Shown here: positions 15,991 through 25,100 of the stretch, piece after piece
How positions within the stretch are numbered: position 1 is the stretch's first letter
Layout of the letters: each line of letters starts with the position of its first letter
Assembly (NCBI GenBank): GCA_903863375.1
Contig: CAIPBT010000082.1
Coordinates: forward strand, 1-34,469
From: an uncultured Ferrovum sp.
GTDB taxonomy: Bacteria; Pseudomonadota; Gammaproteobacteria; Burkholderiales; Ferrovaceae
DNA: 34,469 bases
Direction of reading: 5' to 3'
Made by a program: the position numbers and the translations under genes
The notes under the pieces: model-generated
What the model was told of the DNA's origin: nothing
Seen by the model: only the letters and a program-made list of their open reading frames with translations
The model's database searches: none

Positions 15991-16371
15991 GTCGAGGGCT
16001 CCGTACTAAGGTTCAGGCCGCACACATTCAGGGTCAGGTTCATCACGCTTGTGCCTCTTGGGGATGGGTAAGGTCCGTCCGTCCGTCAGCCAGCAAGCGC
16101 CTGCCCCGTGTGTTGCCAGCGGGATGAATGCTTTACGGCTGCCAGACTTTGCAACTTGAACGACAGGACGGATTCTGCGCCGCGTCCGCACCTGCCTGAC
16201 CGGTAAGGAAGGCCCGAAAACCCCGGCATTTCGGATGGCCTTGGCAGGCGTGCGGTAGAGCCCGCCGCGCCGTTCCATATCGGAGAGGTTTTTGCCGCTA
16301 TTCAGACCATCGTGAATTTGTGTGCTGTTTTAAGCTTGACACGGGCAGAAAATAATTTTTCCCCCGGTCTT
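15991..16371. other. Intergenic region between fliS and the fliC promoter
   Basis: About 380 bases without a convincing gene. A 90-residue minus-strand frame (16006-16278) has no recognisable domain and no good RBS. The right-hand end (about 16300-16371) is AT-richer, with TTGACA at 16336 and a run of T before the sigma-28 promoter. A weak minus-strand sigma-28-like element for fliS can be drawn near 16277-16284 but is not convincing. Confidence 0.6.
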
Positions 16372-16398
16372 TAAAGTTCTCCCACAGGCCACCGTTAT
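16372..16398 (+). promoter_or_regulatory. Sigma-28 (FliA) promoter of fliC
   Basis: TAAAGTTC (16372-16379), an 11-base spacer and ACCGTTAT (16391-16398) match the consensus TAAAGTTT-N11-GCCGATAA at 7/8 and 5/8 with exact spacing. It lies about 125 bases before the fliC ATG, as expected for a class-3 flagellin promoter. Confidence 0.8.
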
Positions 16399-16420
16399 GG
16401 CTTACATCGGCGCTCGTTGA

Positions 16421-16443
16421 CCGCCGAATGCAAAGTTCGGCGG
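16421..16443 (+). promoter_or_regulatory. Stem-loop in the fliC 5' leader
   Basis: CCGCCGAA (16421-16428) and TTCGGCGG (16436-16443) form a perfect 8-bp stem with a 7-base loop TGCAAAG, about 15 bases after the predicted transcription start. It may protect the 5' end of the abundant flagellin mRNA or gate its translation. Confidence 0.55.
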
Positions 16444-16521
16444 AGCATGCCACGGGAAGTGGACACCGCCAGAAAACCCCAACGGGCTTGTGTTCGAAAG
16501 ACTTTAAGGAGACTTACCACC

Positions 16522-17973
16522 ATGGCTTCATACATCTCTACCAACTACTCTTCCCTGCAGGCGCAGTACAACCTGAACAAGTCGCAGGGATCCCTCAGCA
16601 CCTCGCTCGAGCGTCTGTCCTCCGGCCTGCGCATCAACAGCGCGGCGGACGACGCTGCCGGCCTCGCGATCTCCGATCGGATGACCTCGCAGATCAACGG
16701 TCTGAACCAGGCTGGCCGCAACGCCAACGACGGCATCTCGCTGGCCCAGACCGCCGATGGCGCGTTGAGCTCGATCAGCGACAACCTGCAGCGTATCCGC
16801 CAGTTGGCGGTGCAGTCGGCCAACAGCACCAACAGCGCTAGCGACCGCGCGTCGCTGAATGCCGAATCGCAGCAGCTGCTGGGCGAAATCCAGCGCGTGT
16901 CGGGCACCACCCAGTTCAACGGCATCAACCTGCTGGATGGTTCGTTCAGCGGTCAGCAGTTCCAGGTCGGCGCCAATGCCAACCAAACCATCGGCATCAG
17001 CCTGCAGGGCGCCAGCACCTCCACCTTGGGCAGCTACGGTGGCGCGTCGACGACGGCCGTAAACGGCTCGGCCTTCTCGGCCGCCAATGCCATCTCGATC
17101 AACGGCCAGCAGATTGGCGCGTCGGTGGTGGGTGCCAACACGGTGAGCCAGGGTGCCGGCAGTGCGTTCTCGCTGGCCGCCGCCATCAACGTCGAAACCG
17201 CGAACACGGGTGTGACCGCCACGGCGACCACCACCCTGGCTGGCGGCTCGGTCGCGGCTGCGGCCTCGTCGCTCAACTCCGGCGACCTGACCATCAACGG
17301 TGTGGCTCTGGGTTCGGTTGCTGCCGGCTCGACCGCCGTCGCCTCGGGCAACAACATGGCAGCGGCCATCAACGCCGTGTCGGCCCAGTCTGGTGTGACC
17401 GCTTCGGTCAACAACCTGACCGGTGCCCTGACCCTGAACGCTTCAGACGGCTCGGACATTGTGTTGACCTCGGCCAACGCCACGGCCACCGCCAACATCG
17501 GCAGCTTCGGTCTGACCGCCTCGACCGGTGCCGGCACGTCTACCCAAGGCACGCTGAGCCTGTCGTCGGCCTCCAGCTTCTCGATCGCCGATACCGGTAC
17601 CAACGCGGGTGGCGGTCTGGCCGCCGCTGGTCTGAGCACCTACAGCGCCACGCTGACCTCGCTGAGCACCGTCAAGCTCGACACCACCGCCAACGCCAAT
17701 ACGGCGCTGGGGGTGATTGACGCGGCGATCAGCCAGGTCGACAGCCAGCGTGCCACGCTGGGTGCCACGCAGAACCGCTTCCAGTCGACCATCAGCAACC
17801 TGCAGCAAACCTCCACCAACATCAGCAGCGCCCGCAGCCGCATCCGCGATACGGACTTCGCTGCCGAAACCGCGAACCTGTCGCAGTCGCAGATCCTGCA
17901 GCAGGCCGGCACCGCCATGCTGACCCAGGCCAACAGCCTGCCGAACTCGGTCCTGTCCCTGCTGAAGGGCTGA
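16522..17973 (+). CDS. fliC: Flagellin FliC
   Basis: This is 483 residues from the ATG at 16522, with AAGGAG (16506-16511) 10 bases ahead; the frame is open further upstream but that part is leader. The conserved D0/D1 regions are intact. The N-terminal part has [33 protein letters not shown] and [17 protein letters not shown], which closely matches the TLR5-recognised segment. The C-terminal part ends [17 protein letters not shown]. The central region (about 170-390) is rich in Ala, Ser, Thr and Gly. It contains two Flagellin_IN-like motifs ([38 protein letters not shown]). No cysteine is present. The many Ser/Thr residues are plausible O-glycosylation targets of the nearby TPR-OGT enzyme (inference). 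Expression is by sigma-28, followed by a hairpin terminator. Confidence 0.98.
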   Translation: MASYISTNYSSLQAQYNLNKSQGSLSTSLERLSSGLRINSAADDAAGLAISDRMTSQINGLNQAGRNANDGISLAQTADGALSSISDNLQRIRQLAVQSANSTNSASDRASLNAESQQLLGEIQRVSGTTQFNGINLLDGSFSGQQFQVGANANQTIGISLQGASTSTLGSYGGASTTAVNGSAFSAANAISINGQQIGASVVGANTVSQGAGSAFSLAAAINVETANTGVTATATTTLAGGSVAAAASSLNSGDLTINGVALGSVAAGSTAVASGNNMAAAINAVSAQSGVTASVNNLTGALTLNASDGSDIVLTSANATATANIGSFGLTASTGAGTSTQGTLSLSSASSFSIADTGTNAGGGLAAAGLSTYSATLTSLSTVKLDTTANANTALGVIDAAISQVDSQRATLGATQNRFQSTISNLQQTSTNISSARSRIRDTDFAAETANLSQSQILQQAGTAMLTQANSLPNSVLSLLKG

Positions 17974-18008
17974 TGCCGGGGCGCCTGGCGCCTGCTGTCA
18001 CGCAACCA

Positions 18009-18041
18009 GGCCCCGGGGACGCTGTGTTCCCGGGGCCGTTT
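18009..18041 (+). terminator. Hairpin terminator after fliC
   Basis: GGCCCCGGG (18009-18017) and CCCGGGGCC (18029-18037) form a 9-bp GC stem followed by GTTT, 36 bases after the fliC stop. The T-tract is short, so some read-through into flaG-fliD is likely. No separate strong promoter for flaG was seen. Confidence 0.7.
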
Positions 18042-18131
18042 GGGTTGTTGGGGCTGCGCTGACGGCCGTTTGCTGTCTTGGCTGCCAGTCATTGTTCCGC
18101 TTGTGGTTCCGTATTTCAGGAGCATCTAGAC

Positions 18132-18542
18132 ATGGATATCTCTTCGCTCAACAGTGCTTCACCGATACCGCGCGACCTCGCTTCGCCCCCGACCGGCGGC
18201 GTAGGGCTTGGCGGTGCAGCAGGAGCCAGTTCGGCAGTGGCCGAGACAGCGATCTCCATGCCTGGATTTTCCCCGACCAGTGATGTCAGTGCCGGGGCGG
18301 CGAAAGCCGCCGGCAAAACCCTCGACATGAAATCCGCCTTGACGCAGGCTAATCAGATGTTGCAACAACAGGCCTCGACCTCGCTGCAGTTCCAGGTCGA
18401 TCCCAGCTCCAAGCAGACGGTGGTGCAGATGATCGACGTGAACAGCAAGGAAGTGATCAAGCAGTTTCCCAGCGAAGAGTTTCTGCGAATGGCGAGTGTG
18501 GTCGACACCTTGCAGAAGCAACTGGTCAACGAGAAGGTATAA
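18132..18542 (+). CDS. flaG: FlaG family protein
   Basis: This is 136 residues from the ATG at 18132, with AGGAG (18118-18122) 9 bases upstream. The Ala/Gly/Ser-rich N-terminal half is variable. The C-terminal FlaG domain is clear: TSLQFQVDPSSKQTVVQMIDVNSKEVIKQFPSEEFLRMASVVD. FlaG proteins are found between flagellin and fliD and affect filament length, but their mechanism is not settled. The fliD ATG follows 3 bases after the stop, so the two are co-translated. Confidence 0.92.
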   Translation: MDISSLNSASPIPRDLASPPTGGVGLGGAAGASSAVAETAISMPGFSPTSDVSAGAAKAAGKTLDMKSALTQANQMLQQQASTSLQFQVDPSSKQTVVQMIDVNSKEVIKQFPSEEFLRMASVVDTLQKQLVNEKV

Positions 18543-18545
18543 GCC

Positions 18546-20702
18546 ATGAGCACGATCAGCAGCTCGCTCAACACGCTCAACAACAGTGCCACCAGCAATG
18601 CCACCACGGGCTCGAGCGCCAGTTCCTCGGCAGCGGTCAGCGCTACGAGCAATACCGGCAACCTCGCCAGCACCGGGGGCCAGGGTACCCTGGCTTCGGC
18701 GGGCATCGGCTCTGGCCTCAACGTCAACCAGCTCGTCGGCCAGCTGATGTCGGTGGCGCAGGCGCCGGTGAACCTGTTGAATACCCAGATCACCGGCTAT
18801 CAGAACAAGCTGAGTTCCTACAGCCAGCTGAGTGCTGCGGCGTATACCTTCCAGACCGCGCTGGGTGGCCTCACCACCAAATCCGGTTTTCAGGCCATCA
18901 CCGCCACCTCCTCGGCCACCGGGGTGCTGTCGGCCACTGCCGGGGCAACCGCGTCGCCCGGACTGGTCAGCGTGAATGTCAGCCAGCTGGCACAGGCGCA
19001 AACCCTGGTGGCGGCCGGTCAGGCGAGCACCACCACCCCGATCGGCACGGGCGCTGCCACCACCATCAGTTTCCAGTTTGGCACCATCAGTGGCGGAACG
19101 CTCGCCAACGGCAGTTATAGCGGTGCCAGCTTCACCCAGGACCCCACCAAGGGTACCGGCAGCATCACCATCAACAGCACCAACAACACGCTGCAGGGCA
19201 TCGCCAATGCCATCAACACGGCTGGAGTGGGGGTGACCGCCAGCATCGTCAACGACGGCAGCGGTACCCCGTGGCGGCTATCACTCACCAGCAGCAATGC
19301 GGGCGCCGGCAACTCGATGAAGATCAGTGTCAGCGGCGATCCGGCCCTGCAATCCCTGCTGGGCGAGGATCCGGCCGGCACCCAGTCGCTGACCCAAACC
19401 CAGGTCGGGCAGAGCGCTGCCCTGACGGTGAACGGCCTGGGGGTGACCAGCAACACCAACACGATCAGCAATGCCGTGGCCGGCGTGACACTCAACCTGA
19501 CCGGGACCGGCAGCACCACCCTGTCCTTGGCGCAGGATACGGCCACCATTACGCAAAACGTGCAGTCTTTCGTGACGGCCTACAACACCCTGGATTCGAC
19601 CATCAATCAGCTGGCCGCCCCCGGCGGCGGTGGCGGCACGGCGGGGCCGCTGGCCGGCCAGGTCGAGGTCGAGCAGATGCAGACCCAGCTGCGACGGGCC
19701 CTGGGCAATTCGATGACGGACGCCAACGGCAACAGTGCCACGCTGGCCGACATCGGCATCACCTTTCAGTCGGATGGCTCGCTGTCGCTCAACTCGAACA
19801 CGCTGGCGTCAGCAATGGCGAAAAACCCCAACGAAGTCGCCTCCCTGTTTGCCCAGAATGGCAGCACCACCGATGGTCAGGTCACTTTTCTGGGGGCTGC
19901 CACCACGACCCAGGCTGGCAACTATCCGATCGAAGTGTCGAGCCTTGCCACGCAGGGTACGCTGGTTGGCAGCGCGCCTGCCAATACGACCATCACCGCC
20001 GGCAACAACGACGCGCTGAGCGTGGTGGTGGACGGTGTCTCCGCCAGCATCACCATCCCGGCAGGTACGTATACCGCCAGTTCGCTCGCCACGGCCGTGC
20101 AGGATGCCGTCAACGGCTCGAGTGCCCTGACCAAGGCCGGTGTCTCGATCGGGGTCACCAACAACAACGGCGTGCTGACGTTTCAAAGCGCGAGTTACGG
20201 CTCTTCCTCGTTTGTCAGTCTGGCAGGCAGTGCGGCCCCCGGCCTGGCCGGGGCCAGCCCCACGTTTACCCAAGGCACCGATGTGGTCGGTTCGATTGAT
20301 GGCATGCCGGCCAAGGGCAGTGGCCAGACCCTGAGTGGGCTGGCGGGAAGTGTCGTGGACGGGCTTTCCGTCAACGTAGTGGGGGGCAGCATCGGCGCGC
20401 GCGGCTCGGTCAGCCTGTCACAGGGCTTTGCGAATACCCTGAATGATCTGGCTGGCAGCTTCAATGGTCCGAACGGGGCAATCACGACCGCCACCACGGC
20501 GCTCAACACGGACGTCACCAACGCCCAGGCGGAAATCACCCGCCAGAACCAGCAGCTCGCGCTGCTGCAGGCCACCTACACGGCGGAATTCACGGCACTC
20601 GACACCACCATCTCATCCTTGAACAGCACGCAAAGTTATCTGACCGGACAGCTCAACTCGCTCGCCTCGACCACGTCCTACATCTACAGCAACGCACGCT
20701 GA
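18546..20702 (+). CDS. fliD: Flagellar filament cap protein FliD (HAP2), large form
   Basis: This is 718 residues; FliD is usually about 450-500. The N-terminal FliD domain is recognisable (ASAGIGSGLNVNQLVGQLMSVAQAPVNLLNTQITGYQNKLSSYSQL). The C-terminal coiled coil (ITRQNQQLALLQATYTAEFTALDTTISSLNSTQSYL) is also typical and inserts into the filament tip. A Flagellin_IN motif lies near 210-240 (GSITINSTNNTLQGIANAINTAG). A second such unit near 500-550 (YTASSLATAVQDAVNG... NNGVLTFQSASYGSSS) belongs to an enlarged outer domain. FliD caps the filament and folds exported flagellin. FliD follows flaG by 3 bases, and the cap-chaperone gene fliT is in the divergent operon. Confidence 0.96.
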   Translation: MSTISSSLNTLNNSATSNATTGSSASSSAAVSATSNTGNLASTGGQGTLASAGIGSGLNVNQLVGQLMSVAQAPVNLLNTQITGYQNKLSSYSQLSAAAYTFQTALGGLTTKSGFQAITATSSATGVLSATAGATASPGLVSVNVSQLAQAQTLVAAGQASTTTPIGTGAATTISFQFGTISGGTLANGSYSGASFTQDPTKGTGSITINSTNNTLQGIANAINTAGVGVTASIVNDGSGTPWRLSLTSSNAGAGNSMKISVSGDPALQSLLGEDPAGTQSLTQTQVGQSAALTVNGLGVTSNTNTISNAVAGVTLNLTGTGSTTLSLAQDTATITQNVQSFVTAYNTLDSTINQLAAPGGGGGTAGPLAGQVEVEQMQTQLRRALGNSMTDANGNSATLADIGITFQSDGSLSLNSNTLASAMAKNPNEVASLFAQNGSTTDGQVTFLGAATTTQAGNYPIEVSSLATQGTLVGSAPANTTITAGNNDALSVVVDGVSASITIPAGTYTASSLATAVQDAVNGSSALTKAGVSIGVTNNNGVLTFQSASYGSSSFVSLAGSAAPGLAGASPTFTQGTDVVGSIDGMPAKGSGQTLSGLAGSVVDGLSVNVVGGSIGARGSVSLSQGFANTLNDLAGSFNGPNGAITTATTALNTDVTNAQAEITRQNQQLALLQATYTAEFTALDTTISSLNSTQSYLTGQLNSLASTTSYIYSNAR

Positions 20703-20818
20703 GGTCTGGTGCGCGGAGGCGAGGCACGCTCGCGTTCAGCAGGGCAGGGCGCCCCGCGCGCCGACCCTGGGCATGGCGGCGGCGCTGGCTGCGCGCTTCG
20801 TGCCGCCCGCGTGCGCGA

Positions 20819-22981
20819 TCAGGCCACCGAGAAGGATTCGGCCGCTTGCCCGGCGCACCAGCGCCCCCACATCTGCCGGAATGCACGGTCGAGGCCGGCC
20901 ACAATCACCTCAGCCTGGCGGCCCGGTGTGTTGCGCACGCGCTGGCGCATGCCGGCGCGCAGTGCGGCCAGTTCGTCGAGATGCTGGGCCCAGTAGATGC
21001 CCTCCGCCACGAAGGCTTCGGCATCGCGGGTGACAAACCGGTCCAGCCCCAGCTTGAGCAGGCAGGAGGCGGCCTGATGGCCGGCCGGGGTGGCGCCGGC
21101 GATGGTGATGGTGGGCACCCCCATCCAGGTGGCGGTATTGACCGTGGTGCCGCCGTTGTAAGGGAAGGTATCCAGGCAGATGTCAATCTGGTGGTGCAGG
21201 GCCAGGTATTTGTCCATGCCCACCTTGCGGTGGCAGACGATGCGGTCGGCAGTGATGCCGCCATCGGCGAAGGCTTGGGCCAGCCGCGGCGGCAGGCTCT
21301 CGCCCGTCAGGTGACCCATCAGCAGGCGGGCGTCCGGCACGGCGCGCAGCAAGGCACACCACACGGCGACGGCCTGCAGGGTGATCTTGCTGGGCCGGTT
21401 CAGGCTGGCGAAGGTGAGATGGCCGGTGGCCAGTGCCGGCAGGACGTTGACGTCCGGTGTCACCTCCGGTGGCCGATAGGGATCGCCGGAGGGCAGATAC
21501 ACGAGTTTTTCGGTGAACTGGCTGTCGAATTTTCCGGGTGGCAGGTAGTAGGGGTCGCCGAGCAGGTAATCCATCGCCTGCAAGCCTGTGGTGCCAGGAT
21601 AGCCAATCCAGCTGACCTGCAAGGGGGCAGGCTTGCGCACGAAGGTCAGCAGGCGGTTCAAGGCAGTGTGTCCGGACAGGTCGACCAGGATGTCGATGCC
21701 ATCCTGTTGGATGCGGGCAGCCAGGTCACCATCATCTTCGCGGTGCACCATGGTCCAGTGTGCCACCAGACCCTGTAGGTATTCCGTCACACCGTCCACG
21801 CCGGTGTTGTTGTAGTAGACATGCAGCTCGTAGTCAGGTTTGCGCGAAAACCCGGCAATGATCGGCTCGATGAAGTAAGCCACCGAGTGGTCGTTCAGGT
21901 CGCCCGAGACCAGGCCGATCTTCAGCCGTTTGCCTGGGTCCCGTGCATTGGTATGGCGTGGCCAGTGTTTCACCCACTGCTTGCCATGCATCGCATCGAA
22001 CTTGCGATGCTCGGCCAGGATCATGGCCGGATCGAGATCCGGCGTTTCGAGCAGCATGAACAAACGCACCGAACGGGCTTGCGAATTGGTCGGGTCGAGT
22101 TTGACGGCGCGGGTCATCAACTCCATTGCGAATTCCGGATTGTCACCATCGCCGCTGATGGCAGCGCCAAGCATGCCGACTGCCACCGAGTTGTTGGGAA
22201 AACGGGCCACCACCTGTTCTAGGGTGGCCTTGGCCAGCGAACGCTGATCGGCACGGGTCAGGGCATAACAATAGTTGATGGCGGCTTCCGCATCGTCGGG
22301 CAGCAATTCGCTGGCATGGCGCAAGGCCTCGAGGGTGGTGGAGCTTGGACGATGTTCCTTGAAGCTGGCTTCAATGGCGCCGACCACTTTCCAGCCAAAG
22401 CCATGTTGCGGAAACTCCTGGGTGAGCAACCGGGCCAGGAACAGCGACTGATCGCGGTTGCCTTGGCGCAGCAGCGCCTCGATATGCTGGATGCATTCCC
22501 GGCTGGGGACCAGGCCCTTGACGGTGCGCCGCTTGACCCCGGTGGCATCGGCCGCTCCGGCGTTGCCAGGATTGCTTCGTGGCGCGAGCGCCGGCCGAAA
22601 CTTGCCGAGCCGGGCGGCGAATCCCTCTGCCAGGGACGGTGCCAGACCATAGGCCAGCGCCACCTTGAGAATCTGGGCAGCCATTTCCAGCTTGTCGGCC
22701 TTGATGAGCGCTTCCAGATAGCCCTGCCAGTACTCCAGATTGTGCGGCTCGGCACCGATGGCAGTCTCCAACAGGGGCATGGCCTCCTGCGGCGCACGCG
22801 TCTGCAGGGTCAGCATGCCGAGCGCGTAATTGCCGGTGGCGTGATTCGGCTGCGCATGGAGCACGGCGCGATAAACCTCCTCGGCCAGATCAAGATGCCC
22901 CTGCACGTGATAGCCGAGCGCCTTTTCACAGGCCGCATTCAGGGTGTCGTGCAGGGCAGGGTGAAAGTCGGACGCGCTCAT
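20819..22981 (-). CDS. TPR-containing O-GlcNAc-transferase-like (GT41, SPINDLY type) glycosyltransferase
   Basis: This is 720 residues from the ATG at 22981 (MSASDFHPAL). Residues about 10-330 are helical TPR-type repeats (for example LDLAEEVYRAVLHAQPNHATGNYALGML). Residues about 350-700 are a GT41 catalytic domain: LKIGLVSGDLNDHSVAYFIEP with His365, ILVDLSGHTALNRLLTFVRKPAPLQVSWIGYPGTTG at 431-465, SLNRPSKITLQAV with Lys532, and ICLDTFPYNGGTT at 601-613. These enzymes attach sugars to Ser/Thr of proteins in the cytosol. Its position between fliD and an amino-sugar gene set suggests flagellin as the target (inference). It converges with fliD across 116 bases without a clear terminator, and diverges from the aminotransferase gene. 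Confidence 0.9.
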   Translation of the reverse strand: MSASDFHPALHDTLNAACEKALGYHVQGHLDLAEEVYRAVLHAQPNHATGNYALGMLTLQTRAPQEAMPLLETAIGAEPHNLEYWQGYLEALIKADKLEMAAQILKVALAYGLAPSLAEGFAARLGKFRPALAPRSNPGNAGAADATGVKRRTVKGLVPSRECIQHIEALLRQGNRDQSLFLARLLTQEFPQHGFGWKVVGAIEASFKEHRPSSTTLEALRHASELLPDDAEAAINYCYALTRADQRSLAKATLEQVVARFPNNSVAVGMLGAAISGDGDNPEFAMELMTRAVKLDPTNSQARSVRLFMLLETPDLDPAMILAEHRKFDAMHGKQWVKHWPRHTNARDPGKRLKIGLVSGDLNDHSVAYFIEPIIAGFSRKPDYELHVYYNNTGVDGVTEYLQGLVAHWTMVHREDDGDLAARIQQDGIDILVDLSGHTALNRLLTFVRKPAPLQVSWIGYPGTTGLQAMDYLLGDPYYLPPGKFDSQFTEKLVYLPSGDPYRPPEVTPDVNVLPALATGHLTFASLNRPSKITLQAVAVWCALLRAVPDARLLMGHLTGESLPPRLAQAFADGGITADRIVCHRKVGMDKYLALHHQIDICLDTFPYNGGTTVNTATWMGVPTITIAGATPAGHQAASCLLKLGLDRFVTRDAEAFVAEGIYWAQHLDELAALRAGMRQRVRNTPGRQAEVIVAGLDRAFRQMWGRWCAGQAAESFSVA

Positions 22982-23050
22982 GGTGTCTTCCGGGCAGGAA
23001 CATTCCTCCATGCAGTATCGCGTAGCTGCAGTCGTGGCAATGGCGGGAAT

Positions 23051-23070
23051 TACCGCCCGTTCCGGCGGTA
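23051..23070. promoter_or_regulatory. Palindrome between divergent glycosyltransferase and aminotransferase genes
   Basis: TACCGCC (23051-23057) and GGCGGTA (23064-23070) form a perfect 7-bp dyad around a 6-base centre. It lies 70 bases from the glycosyltransferase start and 146 bases from the aminotransferase start, so one regulator could control both directions. GCCGATAT on the minus strand (23070-23077) resembles a sigma-28 -10 element but has no matching -35. Confidence 0.4.
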
Positions 23071-23215
23071 TATCGGCGCTCGAGCCCGTGGATCATTCGA
23101 CTAGTCTGGTGGGGTTGGCAGGACGCTCCAGGTTGTCTGCCCTTGCCGCCAGACCCGCCTTGAGTCGCTGCGCGGTGCCGGCCATGCCACGACCCACGCT
23201 TCGGAGAGGCTAAGG

Positions 23216-24385
23216 ATGCAGGACAAACCGATCTATGTGACCCAGCCGCATCTGCCCCCGATGCAGAAGCTGATTCCCTATCTCGCCCAGATCTGGGATT
23301 CGCGGGTGTTGACCAATGGCGGGCCGTTTCACGTCCAGCTTGAGAAGGCCCTCTGCGAACACCTCGGGGTGCCGCACATCAGCCTGTTCAGCAATGGCAC
23401 CTTCGGCCTGGTCACGGCCCTGCAGGCGCTGCGCATCACCGGCGAAGTGATCACGACGCCGTACTCCTTTGTCGCCACCGCGCATTCCCTGCTCTGGAAT
23501 GGCATCCGTCCAGTGTTCGTCGACATCGATCCGCAGACCCTGAATCTCGACCCGAAAAAGATCGAGGCGGCGATCACGCCGCAGACCACCGCAATCATGC
23601 CGGTGCACTGCTATGGCCACCCTTGTGATGTGGAAGCCATCCAGACCATTGCCGACAATTACAACCTGAAGGTGATCTACGACGCGGCACACGCGTTCGG
23701 CGTGCAGTGCCATTGCGGCAGTGTGCTCAATCATGGCGACCTGTCAGTGCTGAGCTTTCACGCCACCAAGGTGTTCAACACCTTCGAGGGCGGGGCGGTG
23801 ATCTGTCCCGATGCCAAGACCAAGACGCGCATCGATCACCTGAAGAATTTTGGCTTCGTCGATGAAACCGTGGTGGTGGCCCCCGGCATCAACGGCAAGA
23901 TGAGCGAGTTCAATGCAGCCCTCGGCCTGCTGCAGCTGCAGTCGATCGATCAGGCGATTGCCGCGCGGGCACGCATCTCCGCCCGCTATCGGGCGGCGCT
24001 GGCCGGGCTGCCTGGCATCACCTGCGTGGCGAATTCCGGCGAGACAGTGGAAAACCATGCCTACTTCCCGGTGCTGGTCGGCCCCACGTATCCGCTGGCG
24101 CGCGATGCCCTGTACGAGCGTCTGAAGGAACGGCGCATCTTCACCCGGCGCTATTTCCATCCGCTGATTTCCGAATTTCCGATGTATCGCGGCATGCCAT
24201 CCGCAGCCGCCGCCAACCTGCCTGTGGCAACTGCCGTGGCGCGCGAGGTGCTGTGCCTGCCCATCTATCCGGACCTGAGCGATGCGGATCAGGATCGGGT
24301 GATCGAGGCCCTGTTCGACTTCGCACGTCACCCAGGTGCCGCCACCAGCCAGCCGTCGCTGCCGCTGGCGGCCGGCGTGTCCTGA
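23216..24385 (+). CDS. DegT/DnrJ/EryC1/StrS sugar aminotransferase (VioA-like)
   Basis: This is 389 residues, a PLP-dependent type I fold enzyme. Lys185 in SFHATKVFNTFEGGAV is the Schiff-base lysine, Asp156 in VIYDAAHAFG contacts the PLP ring nitrogen, and SNGTFGLVTALQAL binds the phosphate. Enzymes of this family aminate nucleotide-linked 4-keto or 3-keto 6-deoxy sugars. The N-terminal LTNGGPFHVQLEKAL and overall pattern remind me of VioA/FdtB-type enzymes (dTDP-4-amino-4,6-dideoxyglucose or dTDP-3-amino sugars). That substrate guess is tentative. GAGG lies 6 bases before the ATG. It is the first gene of a six-gene plus-strand unit. Confidence 0.9.
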   Translation: MQDKPIYVTQPHLPPMQKLIPYLAQIWDSRVLTNGGPFHVQLEKALCEHLGVPHISLFSNGTFGLVTALQALRITGEVITTPYSFVATAHSLLWNGIRPVFVDIDPQTLNLDPKKIEAAITPQTTAIMPVHCYGHPCDVEAIQTIADNYNLKVIYDAAHAFGVQCHCGSVLNHGDLSVLSFHATKVFNTFEGGAVICPDAKTKTRIDHLKNFGFVDETVVVAPGINGKMSEFNAALGLLQLQSIDQAIAARARISARYRAALAGLPGITCVANSGETVENHAYFPVLVGPTYPLARDALYERLKERRIFTRRYFHPLISEFPMYRGMPSAAAANLPVATAVAREVLCLPIYPDLSDADQDRVIEALFDFARHPGAATSQPSLPLAAGVS

Positions 24386-24399
24386 GTCCGGGCTGATTG

Positions 24400-25098
24400 A
24401 TGCGGGTCGCCATCATGCAGCCGTATTTCCTGCCCTACATTGGCTACTTTCAACTGATGGCGGCGGTCGATGTCTTCGTGATCTACGACAACATCAAGTA
24501 CACCAAGAAAGGCTGGATCAATCGCAACCGCTATCTGCTCAATGGTGCGGATGCCGTGTTCAGCCTGCCGCTGGCCGCCGCCTCCGACAGCGCCATGATC
24601 GTGGAGCGTCAGCTGGCGCAGGATTTCCGGCCGGAAAAATTGCGCGACCAGTTGTGCCAGGCGTACCGCAAGGCACCTCAGTTTGCGCAGGTTGCCCCCC
24701 TGCTCGAGCAGATCCTGTTGTACCCCGACCGCCGGCTGTTTCCCTTCCTGCACCATTCGCTGCAAGTGCTGGCGCGTCATCTGGGCCTGACCACGCGCCT
24801 TGTGGTGTCCTCCACCTTGCCAGCCCAACACGGCCTGAAGGGCGAGGCGCGGGTGCTCGACCTCGTGCGCGTGCTCGGGGCCGATACCTATCGCAATCCG
24901 ATCGGCGGGACCGGGCTGTACGACAAGGCAGTATTCGCCGGCCACGGCGTCACGCTGGAGTTCCTGCAGGCCCGTCCGCTTGACTATGCCCAGTTCGGTG
25001 CGCCCTTCGTGCCTTGGCTGTCGTTACTGGATGTGCTGATGTTCAATCCTCAGGCAGTTGTCCAGGCCTGGGTGCAATCCCATTACGACCTGGTGTGA
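24400..25098 (+). CDS. WbqC family protein
   Basis: This is 232 residues from the ATG at 24400. It has the WbqC signature start (VAIMQPYFLPYIGYFQLMAAVDVFVIYDNI) followed by KKGWINRNRYLLNG, and a C-terminal ending LSLLDVLMFNPQA. WbqC-family proteins occur in O-antigen and flagellin-glycan clusters; their chemistry is not established to my knowledge, although a sugar-modifying role is generally assumed. It begins 14 bases after the aminotransferase stop and ends 2 bases before the next start. No signal peptide or membrane helix is visible, so it is probably cytosolic. Confidence 0.9.
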   Translation: MRVAIMQPYFLPYIGYFQLMAAVDVFVIYDNIKYTKKGWINRNRYLLNGADAVFSLPLAAASDSAMIVERQLAQDFRPEKLRDQLCQAYRKAPQFAQVAPLLEQILLYPDRRLFPFLHHSLQVLARHLGLTTRLVVSSTLPAQHGLKGEARVLDLVRVLGADTYRNPIGGTGLYDKAVFAGHGVTLEFLQARPLDYAQFGAPFVPWLSLLDVLMFNPQAVVQAWVQSHYDLV

Positions 25099-25100
25099 GC

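Noticed and set aside
16006-16278. 90-residue minus-strand open frame between fliS and fliC
   Set aside because: Basic, Pro/Arg-rich composition with no domain, no good RBS, and it lies in the fliS/fliC control region. It looks like a chance frame.
16277-16304. Minus-strand TGAA-N16-TCCGATAT as a sigma-28 promoter for fliS
   Set aside because: The -10 is fair but the -35 is weak, spacing is off by one, and it lies about 280 bases from the fliS start.
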